Made by a program: the position numbers and the translations under genes
Shown here: positions 1 through 4,107 of the stretch, in pieces
How positions within the stretch are numbered: the stretch's first letter is position 1
Layout of the letters: each line of letters opens with the position of its first letter
NCBI GenBank assembly: GCA_010027825.1
Contig: RGUK01000120.1
Coordinates: 1 to 5,370 of the forward strand
DNA length: 5,370 nucleotides
Direction: 5' to 3'
Source of the DNA: a bacterium
GTDB taxonomy: Bacteria > Dependentiae > Babeliae > Babeliales > RVW-14
The notes under the pieces: generated by a model
Database searches by the model: none
What the model was told of the DNA's origin: nothing
What the model saw: only the letters and a program-made list of their open reading frames with translations

Positions 1-297
1 GGGCTTGCCAAAATGGGCGCCCAGATCAGCGTTGAGGGCAGTGTGGCAACGGTCAGAGGCGTGGACATGCTTTACGGCAGCGAGGTGATTGCCGCCGACT
101 TACGAGCCTCTTGTTCATTTTTGCTCGCCGGGCTGGTGGCAGAAGGAGAAACAAGGATCGCGGGCATACATCACCTGCTGCGGGGCTATGACGGACTTGA
201 TAGCAAGCTCTGCGCGCTAGGCGCTCAGGTCCAACTGATGAGCGATATGCCTATCGCTGACTCATCCCAGCAGAAAGCTCAGATATCTCTTTTGTAA
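1..297 (+). CDS. murA: UDP-N-acetylglucosamine 1-carboxyvinyltransferase (MurA), C-terminal part; 5' end outside window
   Basis: MurA transfers enolpyruvate from PEP to UDP-GlcNAc, the first committed cytoplasmic step of peptidoglycan synthesis. Only the last 98 codons are present. The frame is open from base 1, so the ATG at 13 is internal. The visible part matches the MurA C-terminus: a segment like MGAxIxVEG, then VRGVDMLYGSEVIAADLRAS, then LAGLVAEGET, then HLLRGYDGLDSKLCALGAQ. The Arg of DLRAS and the Arg of RGYD correspond to the conserved active-site arginines known in E. coli MurA (Arg371 and Arg397). Family members usually end shortly after the LGA motif. This one has an extra tail of about 18 residues (SDMPIADSSQQ...) that runs into the antisense of atpG. 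The last 47 bp overlap the 3' end of atpG on the other strand, and I see no terminator hairpin between them. The family assignment is firm; MurA versus a MurA2/MurZ paralogue cannot be decided from this fragment. Confidence 0.95.
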   Translation, partial: GLAKMGAQISVEGSVATVRGVDMLYGSEVIAADLRASCSFLLAGLVAEGETRIAGIHHLLRGYDGLDSKLCALGAQVQLMSDMPIADSSQQKAQISLL

Positions 298-1120
298 TAG
301 CAGCTTGACGCATCTTATTGAACTGAAGGGTTAAACGCTCTAGGTACTTCTCTGCGTTGTTGGTGGAATTTTCCATAGCAAGAAAGCGCGCCGCATGTTC
401 AGCACGCATAGCGTCAAAAAGAATTTGCATAACAATGCTACGCAGGTAGCGGGCGGCAACAAAATCGAGCACTTCTTGTTTTGATTGTTCCCAAATAAGC
501 GAATCCGCCGTTCCTGCCTGCTGAGCTTCTTGTGCCAAATTATCTACTGCAAGGGGCAACACGGTTGTTTTGATGGGGCGCTGAAAGAAGAAAGATTTTG
601 CCTGGCTGGAGAAAAATGACACAGACGAATATGGCTGGGAGCCGAACATGATTTTTTCGATTAACTCGTCAGCAAGGGCAGACAGATTGTGGGTGGTAAC
701 TTCTGGGTAGCTGGCAACCAGGACTCCCTTGTTTTGCTTTTTCAGGTGCGTTATAGCTTTGGTACCAATTGCAATAAAAAACGGTTCTTGTTTCTCATCT
801 AAAAAAAGTGCCTGTTGCAAATACCGAAAAAGATTCGAGTTCAAACTGCCACAGAGCCCTTTGGAAGTTGACACAACCACAAACAAAGGCCGCTGGTCTA
901 ACACGTCGCTACGCGTTAAAACAGTGTTAACCCATCCACTGCTATCAGCAAGCAACTGAATAAAGGTGTTCTTGAGCTGTTGGTTATAGGTAGTCAATGG
1001 CTGGTTTGCCTTATCTAATTTGTTGTAGAAGGCCATAGAAACGAGCCGCACAGCATGGGTGATCTTTTTGGTCGTCTGAATCGAACGAATCTTATGACGC
1101 AGGTGAGCAAGTTGCGACAT
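251..1120 (-). CDS. atpG: F1Fo ATP synthase, gamma subunit
   Basis: AtpG forms the central rotating shaft of F1, coupling proton flow through Fo to ATP synthesis in the alpha/beta ring at the inner face of the membrane. The protein has 289 residues, the usual length. The N-terminal coiled-coil helix is recognisable (LRHKIRSIQTTKKITHAVRLVSMA, residues 7-30, equivalent to KIxSVxNTxKITKAMxMVAA). The mid-domain motif GLCGSLNSN is at about 88-96. The C-terminal helix carries the signature NKMRQAAITKEISEL near the end. The start is the ATG at 1120, preceded on the coding strand by AAGGGGC about 4-5 bases upstream as a ribosome binding site. The N-terminal helix is divergent: VSMAFYNKL stands where most homologues have a more basic VAASKLRKA-type stretch. 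No atpA lies upstream and no atpD downstream; the neighbours are a divergent NYN-domain gene and convergent murA. This is unusual because atpG normally sits between atpA and atpD. The reading frame is intact and there is no sign of decay. Confidence 0.95.
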   Translation of the reverse strand: MSQLAHLRHKIRSIQTTKKITHAVRLVSMAFYNKLDKANQPLTTYNQQLKNTFIQLLADSSGWVNTVLTRSDVLDQRPLFVVVSTSKGLCGSLNSNLFRYLQQALFLDEKQEPFFIAIGTKAITHLKKQNKGVLVASYPEVTTHNLSALADELIEKIMFGSQPYSSVSFFSSQAKSFFFQRPIKTTVLPLAVDNLAQEAQQAGTADSLIWEQSKQEVLDFVAARYLRSIVMQILFDAMRAEHAARFLAMENSTNNAEKYLERLTLQFNKMRQAAITKEISELSAGMSQR

Positions 1121-1223
1121 GAAGCCCCTTGTACATGGTTATGTGTTGCGCGGTTGTTCTTCTAGCCGTAATACTGGTAAAGTAACGAAAAGATAACTTT
1201 TTTACAATGATTCCTGGGGGGCC
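1121..1223. promoter_or_regulatory. Divergent intergenic region between atpG and the NYN-domain gene; weak promoter candidates
   Basis: Both flanking genes start from this 103 bp gap, so each strand should carry a promoter, but neither match is strong. Reading toward atpG there is TTATCT, a 17-base spacer and TATTAC (matches to sigma-70 boxes 3/6 and 4/6). Reading toward the NYN gene, TTGCGC at 1146-1151 and a TAATAC/AATACT box at 1169-1175 have 17-18 base spacing, also a partial match. A TACAAT box at 1203-1208 has no convincing -35 partner and lies only 15 bases from the start codon. The exact promoters are not determined; the divergent arrangement is what supports the call. Confidence 0.3.
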
Positions 1224-1847
1224 ATGCACATTCTGATCGATGGATACAATTTGCTCAACCATCTCTTTCCCGGCTACAAGGGCATGTTGGATAAACCAAA
1301 AGCCCTTTTCCTTAGGCAGCTTGCCGCATACCATAAAACCAAAAAGAGTCAGGGGACGCAGATTACGGTCGTATTTGATGGAGGAGCAAGCACACATGCA
1401 ACCCGAGTGGTCAAGGACGGGATCGCCCTGCTTTACAGCGGTTCTCGCATGTCGGCCGATGACTGGATCATAGAACACGTAAGCCGTTCGCGTAGCAACC
1501 AAGCGCTTGTTATCACCCTGGATAGAGCGTTGCGTGAGGCGGTAGAACGCCTGGGGGCAGACTGGCTAAGCGTTCAAGATTTTTATACACTGGTGCAACA
1601 CGCCCTGGCTGGCCAGCCCAACACGTTGCAACATTCTAGCGATGCGGACTTGGTCATTTACGACCGAGACGGTCTAGGTGAGAATACAGACGCCAGCACA
1701 CAAGCGCTTGATGCCCTTATGGAGCAAGCCTGTGCGATAATTCGCCCTAAGCCAGAAGATGCTACCCCCCCCAAGCGAAATAGCAAGGGATATACGCCAT
1801 CCAAGGTGGAAAAGGCCATCGCAAAAAAACTGAAAAAACTGAGCTAA
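1224..1847 (+). CDS. NYN (PIN-like) domain protein, YacP/Rae1-type putative ribonuclease
   Basis: The 207-residue protein has the NYN/PIN-like nuclease layout. It opens with MHILIDGYNLL (Asp6, Asn9), followed by a VVFDGG strand (Asp52), a YSGSRMSADDWIIEHV segment (Asp79/Asp80) and VITLDRALREAVERLGA (Asp100). These acidic positions are the expected metal-binding set of the fold. The third motif reads TLD where many relatives have TSD or TND. In Bacillus the YacP homologue Rae1 is a ribosome-associated mRNA endonuclease; the same activity here is inference from family and context. Residues from about 165 onward form a tail ending in a strongly basic stretch (KVEKAIAKKLKKLS), absent from the core domain and possibly RNA- or ribosome-binding. 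The start at 1224 follows a TGGGGGG run just upstream that may serve as a weak Shine-Dalgarno, and it places the IDGYN motif at the very N-terminus as in homologues. tsaE begins 3 bp after the stop, so the two are probably one operon with coupled translation. Confidence 0.85.
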   Translation: MHILIDGYNLLNHLFPGYKGMLDKPKALFLRQLAAYHKTKKSQGTQITVVFDGGASTHATRVVKDGIALLYSGSRMSADDWIIEHVSRSRSNQALVITLDRALREAVERLGADWLSVQDFYTLVQHALAGQPNTLQHSSDADLVIYDRDGLGENTDASTQALDALMEQACAIIRPKPEDATPPKRNSKGYTPSKVEKAIAKKLKKLS

Positions 1848-1850
1848 TTT

Positions 1851-2309
1851 ATGGAAAAACGCATCATTTTAACCCTGGACCAGGTACCTGCCTTTATTGA
1901 CCAAACGCTTGTGCCGCTGCTCACCACGCACCGGATTATCACCCTAGAAGGACCGTTGGGGGCCGGGAAAACAACCTTGGTGCGCGAATTGCTTACAAAA
2001 ATGGGCGTTGCTGGCCTTATAACCAGCCCTACTTTTTCCTATGTAAATGACTACAAGAGCGCTTCGGGTAAGCTTTTCCATCATTTCGACCTGTACCGGA
2101 TAGCATCCATAGATGATTTCATCATGGCCGGCTTTGATGAATATTTGCACGAACGGGAAAGCGTCTGCCTCATTGAATGGCCCCAGGTAATTGCCCCTCT
2201 CCTCCAGCGTCCCGAGCTGGCTAAGCAAACCTGCCACGTGATGGCTTCGCACGATCCCACAGACGCAGACCATCGGATTATCAATTTGATCACAAATAAT
2301 CCATGGTAG
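1851..2309 (+). CDS. tsaE: tRNA threonylcarbamoyladenosine biosynthesis ATPase TsaE (YjeE family)
   Basis: TsaE is the small P-loop ATPase that works with TsaB and TsaD to place threonylcarbamoyl on A37 of ANN-decoding tRNAs (t6A), probably resetting the complex between cycles. The 152-residue length is typical. The motifs are in family order: Walker A GPLGAGKT at 34-41 (Lys40), switch-like SPTF at 59-62, HFDLYR at 78-83, FDEYL at 95-99, and IEWP at 108-111 with Glu109 as the acidic active-site residue. The ATG at 1851 lies 3 bp after the upstream stop with no clear Shine-Dalgarno, which fits translational coupling to the NYN gene. Two of the tRNAs encoded just downstream read ACN threonine codons and are natural t6A substrates, although that proximity may be chance. 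No tsaB or tsaD is in the window. Identification is firm. Confidence 0.96.
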   Translation: MEKRIILTLDQVPAFIDQTLVPLLTTHRIITLEGPLGAGKTTLVRELLTKMGVAGLITSPTFSYVNDYKSASGKLFHHFDLYRIASIDDFIMAGFDEYLHERESVCLIEWPQVIAPLLQRPELAKQTCHVMASHDPTDADHRIINLITNNPW

Positions 2310-2369
2310 TGCGGTTCTTTAATCCCATTTGAAAAATTTGCCAGTTGTCTGATTTAGCACTCAAAATCA

Positions 2370-2397
2370 TTGAAATCTTTCATAAAATCTCTATCCT
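2370..2397 (+). promoter_or_regulatory. Candidate sigma-70-like promoter for the tRNA cluster
   Basis: TTGAAA at 2370-2375 (5/6 match to TTGACA) and TATCCT at 2392-2397 (4/6 match to TATAAT) are separated by 16 bases. Transcription would begin around 2404, about 27 bases before tRNA-Tyr. The region is AT-rich compared with the flanking genes. A second candidate, TTGCCA at 2338-2343 with CAAAAT at 2362-2367, lies slightly upstream with an 18-base spacer. The prediction rests on consensus matching only. Confidence 0.4.
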
Positions 2398-2430
2398 TAT
2401 TAGCACTTGTCGCTTGAAATTGTACGTCGG

Positions 2431-2515
2431 GGGGAGATTCCCGAGCGGTCAAAGGGGACGGACTGTAAATCCGTTGGCTCTGCCTTCACAGGTTCGAATC
2501 CTGTTCTCCCCACCA
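2431..2515 (+). tRNA. tRNA-Tyr (anticodon GUA)
   Basis: An 85-base class II tRNA with a long variable arm. The acceptor GGGGAGA (2431-2437) pairs fully with TCTCCCC (2505-2511), followed by discriminator A and an encoded CCA (2513-2515). The anticodon stem ACGGA/TCCGT encloses the loop CTGTAAA, with anticodon GTA at 2465-2467. The T arm loop is TTCGAAT. Tyrosine is the only bacterial class II tRNA with a GUA anticodon, so identity is clear. It is the first gene of the tRNA run in this cluster. Confidence 0.98.
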
Positions 2516-2679
2516 GTCTTTGCCCGCAATAGGCTACGACTGGCACGGTCATACTTCGCTAAGGCTTCGTATGGCGCGGCCGCAACGTATAAAACAAGCC
2601 CGAGGAGGCAATCAGCTTATACTGGTAGCAAAAATACCGTACTAAGGGTGTAGCCGTAGACATGCACGATTTTGTTTGG
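2516..2679. other. 164 bp spacer between tRNA-Tyr and tRNA-Gly, no gene
   Basis: tRNA genes in such clusters are usually a few bases apart, so this spacer is long. It holds a palindromic element (2548-2575, listed separately) and a small hairpin at 2620-2641 (TAC-T-GGTA, loop GCAAAAA, TACC-GTA, with one bulged T). It also holds two -10-like boxes, TATAAA at 2588-2593 and TATACT at 2618-2623, neither with a good -35 partner. The hairpin lacks a trailing T run, so I do not call it a terminator. A reading frame crosses this region in continuation of tRNA-Tyr, but its translation resembles no protein and it is not called a gene. Confidence 0.5.
2548..2575. repeat. Imperfect palindrome (stem-loop) in the tRNA-Tyr/tRNA-Gly spacer
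   Basis: GTCATAC (2548-2554) and GTATGGC (2569-2575) can form a 7 bp stem with one G-T wobble around a 14-base loop. The loop region contains CTTCG twice in direct orientation (2554-2558 and 2565-2569, the second reaching into the stem). There is no downstream T run, so it is not a standard intrinsic terminator. Its form is that of a dispersed intergenic palindromic element, but only one copy is in the window, so repeat status is inference. Confidence 0.4.
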
Positions 2680-2756
2680 GCGGGAATAGCTCAATTGGCT
2701 AGAGCGTCAGCCTTCCAAGCTGAAGGTTGCGGGTTCGAGACCCGTTTCCCGCTCCA
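2680..2756 (+). tRNA. tRNA-Gly (anticodon UCC)
   Basis: A 77-base tRNA. The acceptor GCGGGAA (2680-2686) pairs fully with TTCCCGC (2746-2752), followed by discriminator T and an encoded CCA (2754-2756). The D stem is GCTC/GAGC. The anticodon stem TCAGC/GCTGA encloses the loop CTTCCAA, with anticodon TCC at 2714-2716. The T stem GCGGG/CCCGT closes the loop TTCGAGA. It reads GGA and, by wobble, GGG. tRNA-Thr(UGU) begins 3 bases after it, so the two are processed from one transcript. Confidence 0.98.
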
Positions 2757-2759
2757 AAT

Positions 2760-2835
2760 GCTGGCATAGCTCAGTTGGTAGAGCAGCTGATTTGTAATCA
2801 GCAGGTCGCTGGTTCGAGTCCAGTTGCCAGCTCCA
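2760..2835 (+). tRNA. tRNA-Thr (anticodon UGU)
   Basis: A 76-base tRNA. The acceptor GCTGGCA (2760-2766) pairs fully with TGCCAGC (2825-2831), followed by discriminator T and an encoded CCA (2833-2835). The D stem is GCTC/GAGC with an AGTTGGTA loop. The anticodon stem GCTGA/TCAGC encloses the loop TTTGTAA, with anticodon TGT at 2793-2795. The T loop is TTCGAGT. It reads ACA and, by wobble, ACG. Its A37 should carry t6A, the modification made with TsaE encoded upstream. Its 3' end also contains a good -35 box (see the promoter entry). Confidence 0.98.
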
Positions 2836-2852
2836 GCAAAATCTTCTATACT
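2824..2852 (+). promoter_or_regulatory. Strong sigma-70-like promoter candidate overlapping the 3' end of tRNA-Thr(UGU)
   Basis: TTGCCA at 2824-2829 (5/6 match to TTGACA) and TATACT at 2847-2852 (5/6 match to TATAAT) are separated by exactly 17 bases. This is the best promoter match in the window. The -35 box lies inside the acceptor and T-stem region of the tRNA gene. Transcription would start near 2859, in the 135 bp gap before tRNA-Thr(GGU), and would run into rpmG, tRNA-Trp, secE, nusG and the ribosomal protein genes. The -35 half is constrained by tRNA function and could be chance, but the -10 box is in free sequence at the ideal distance. Confidence 0.45.
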
Positions 2853-2970
2853 GTGCCTGCGAGCAGCAGTTTGTGCGCTTGAATGCGTAATTACTGTGTG
2901 GCTTGCGGGACAAGTCATCTGTGCACTTTACGGTTCACACTTCTGTAGTACCTCAAGATTAGATGTAGGC

Positions 2971-3046
2971 GCCCACGTAGCTCAGTTGGTAGAGCACCAC
3001 CTTGGTAAGGTGGAGGTCACCGGTTCAAACCCGGTCGCGGGCTCCA
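2971..3046 (+). tRNA. tRNA-Thr (anticodon GGU)
   Basis: A 76-base tRNA. The acceptor GCCCACG (2971-2977) faces CGCGGGC (3036-3042), giving six pairs and one A-C mismatch at positions 5-68, followed by discriminator T and an encoded CCA (3044-3046). The D stem is GCTC/GAGC with an AGTTGGTA loop. The anticodon stem CCACC/GGTGG encloses the loop TTGGTAA, with anticodon GGT at 3004-3006. The T stem ACCGG/CCGGT closes the loop TTCAAAC. It reads ACC and ACU. Its place just before the rpmG-Trp-secE-nusG block matches many bacteria, where tuf often intervenes. rpmG starts 29 bases later. Confidence 0.97.
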
Positions 3047-3075
3047 TGAAACGCGATGTTGCGAAAGTTATTACA

Positions 3076-3234
3076 ATGGCAAAGAATAGAGTGATTGTTC
3101 ATCTTGAATGCGAAGGTTGCGGCCTGAGAAATTACAGCAAACGCGTTTCAAAAAAGCGTGACTTTGGCAAGCTTGCTCTGAGCAAATACTGCGCCAAATG
3201 CCGCAAACATTCAGCTCATAAAGAAACTAAATAG
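3076..3234 (+). CDS. rpmG: Large ribosomal subunit protein bL33
   Basis: A 52-residue bL33, a small protein of the 50S subunit near the E site. It has the complete zinc-ribbon set CEGC (Cys12, Cys15) and CAKC (Cys39, Cys42), so it is the zinc-binding C+ type. The rest follows the family pattern: MAKNRVIVHLEC at the N-terminus, RNYSKRVSKK in the middle, and LSKYCAKCRKHSAHKETK at the end. The start at 3076 gives the usual N-terminus, with a modest GAAAG about 9 bases upstream. An in-frame ATG at 3046 would add ten residues. It shares its A with the terminal A of the tRNA CCA end, so tRNA processing would cut into that codon, and I reject it. The gene sits between tRNA-Thr(GGU) and tRNA-Trp, with the latter starting 8 bases after the stop, so the mRNA is presumably released by tRNA processing on both sides. 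Confidence 0.97.
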   Translation: MAKNRVIVHLECEGCGLRNYSKRVSKKRDFGKLALSKYCAKCRKHSAHKETK

Positions 3235-3241
3235 TGAGAGA

Positions 3242-3318
3242 GGGCCAGTAGCTCTAATTGGTAGAGCGGCAGACTCCAAATCTGCGGGTTGGGGGTTCGA
3301 ATCCCTCCTGGCCTGCCA
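3242..3318 (+). tRNA. tRNA-Trp (anticodon CCA)
   Basis: A 77-base tRNA with anticodon stem GCAGA/TCTGC, loop CTCCAAA and anticodon CCA at 3276-3278. The T stem GGGGG/CCCTC closes the loop TTCGAAT. The acceptor 3' strand CTGGCCT (3308-3314) is followed by discriminator G, the tryptophan identity base, and an encoded CCA (3316-3318). The acceptor 5' strand GGGCCAG (3242-3248) pairs with a G-U at position 1-72 instead of the usual A-U. Alternatively the tRNA begins with A3241 and has one extra G in the stem. The D arm also carries one extra T after GCTC compared with common bacterial sequences. It lies between rpmG and secE, its usual position. Confidence 0.95.
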
Positions 3319-3349
3319 CCTTTCACCCCCATACCTGGAGACATGAGCA

Positions 3350-3532
3350 ATGGTAAGCATTAAGACTTTTCTGAAAGAAGTTCACGCTGAGCTTCTGAAA
3401 GTAAGTTGGCCTAGTCGCGATGAGTTGATTGGATCAACGATAATTGTTTGCATTCTGGTTGCAGTGTTTGCAGCGATTTTATACAGCATGGATACTGGCT
3501 TTGCCTACATCATCAAGATGTTGAGCCAGTAG
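3350..3532 (+). CDS. secE: Preprotein translocase subunit SecE
   Basis: SecE clamps SecY in the SecYEG protein-conducting channel of the cytoplasmic membrane. The protein has 60 residues, the short form found in most bacteria, compared with about 127 in E. coli. It has an amphipathic N-terminal helix with the family motif ExxxELLKVSWPSRDEL (about residues 10-26), followed by one hydrophobic membrane segment at about 28-46 (STIIVCILVAVFAAILYS). The start at 3350 has TGGAG (3336-3340) nine bases upstream. A second ATG at 3343 is out of frame and opens only a six-codon reading frame. The gene follows tRNA-Trp by 31 bases and precedes nusG by 29 bases, the standard secE-nusG pair. Confidence 0.97.
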   Translation: MVSIKTFLKEVHAELLKVSWPSRDELIGSTIIVCILVAVFAAILYSMDTGFAYIIKMLSQ

Positions 3533-3561
3533 TTGAACTTGAAGAATGATGTGGTTGCACA

Positions 3562-4080
3562 ATGATACGCTGGTACGTGGTTCAGGTTTATACGGGTTTT
3601 GAAGATATCGTTAAGACGGACATTGAGAAGCGCGCACAAGAAGAAGATCTGCAAGATCTCTTCGGCCAAATCCTGATTCCTGCTGGCGAGGTCACCTCTT
3701 TCTTAGCCGATAACAAGAGCAAAAAAGAAAAAATTTTCCCTGGTTATCTCCTGCTTCAAATGGAGATGACTGGCGATACTTATCGTTTGGTTTCGTCCAC
3801 GCCTCGTGTGACGCGCTTTTTGGGTGGTGAAAGTCCTGTGCCTCTTTCTGAAAAAGAGGTGGATCGTATTTTCGCTCAGATGTCGGGCAAACTGCTCGTT
3901 CCGCACGAAAAGACAACGTTCATTGTTGGCAGCGAAATCCACATCGCCAGCGGTCCGTTTTCTGGCTTTGTTGGGATCATCGATAAAGTTGATGAAGAGC
4001 GTGAGAAACTCACCGTTATGGTAAGCATTTTCGGTCGACACACGCCGGTTGAGTTAGGTTTTGATCAGGTTAAAAAGTAG
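3562..4080 (+). CDS. nusG: Transcription termination/antitermination factor NusG
   Basis: NusG binds RNA polymerase and links it to Rho or to the leading ribosome. At 172 residues it is typical. The NGN domain (about 1-110) starts with the signature MIRWYVVQVYTGFE and contains KIFPGYLLLQMEM (57-69) and RVTRFLGG (82-89). The KOW domain (about 120-172) contains VGSEIHIASGPFSGFVG and ends in FGRHTPVELGFDQVKK. No lineage-specific insert lies between the domains. The start at 3562 is the first in-frame ATG giving the standard N-terminus. The upstream ATGs at 3546 and 3549 are out of frame, and the Shine-Dalgarno is weak. The neighbours are secE upstream and rplK downstream (27 bases). Confidence 0.98.
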   Translation: MIRWYVVQVYTGFEDIVKTDIEKRAQEEDLQDLFGQILIPAGEVTSFLADNKSKKEKIFPGYLLLQMEMTGDTYRLVSSTPRVTRFLGGESPVPLSEKEVDRIFAQMSGKLLVPHEKTTFIVGSEIHIASGPFSGFVGIIDKVDEEREKLTVMVSIFGRHTPVELGFDQVKK

Positions 4081-4107
4081 TTTTAATGTCTTAAAGGTAG
4101 GCAGACC

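Noticed and set aside
1092..1502. Minus-strand reading frame of 136 codons opposite the start of the NYN gene
   Set aside because: It overlaps the conserved NYN motifs on the other strand, covers the divergent promoter region, and its translation shows no family features.
2620..2641. Hairpin with loop GCAAAAA considered as a transcription terminator
   Set aside because: The stem is short with a bulge and no T run follows; tRNA-Gly and tRNA-Thr lie just downstream.
2345..2653. Plus-strand reading frame of 102 codons through tRNA-Tyr and the following spacer
   Set aside because: It is built from the tRNA-Tyr sequence and the palindromic spacer, has no recognisable domain and no ribosome binding site.
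2691..2918. Minus-strand reading frame of 75 codons across tRNA-Gly and tRNA-Thr(UGU)
   Set aside because: It is the antisense of two tRNA genes. Its translation is the well-known false protein type that arises wherever such tRNA genes are read backwards.
3046..3075. Longer bL33 starting at the ATG at 3046
   Set aside because: This ATG uses the terminal A of the tRNA CCA end, so tRNA processing would destroy it, and the extra ten residues are not part of the bL33 family.
3343..3363. Six-codon reading frame (MSNGKH) overlapping the secE start, considered as a regulatory upstream peptide
   Set aside because: Its ATG is only 2 bases from the Shine-Dalgarno, too close for efficient use, while the secE ATG is at a workable distance.
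3703..4041. Minus-strand reading frame of 112 codons opposite nusG
   Set aside because: It lies entirely within the conserved nusG coding sequence and has no protein-like motif of its own.
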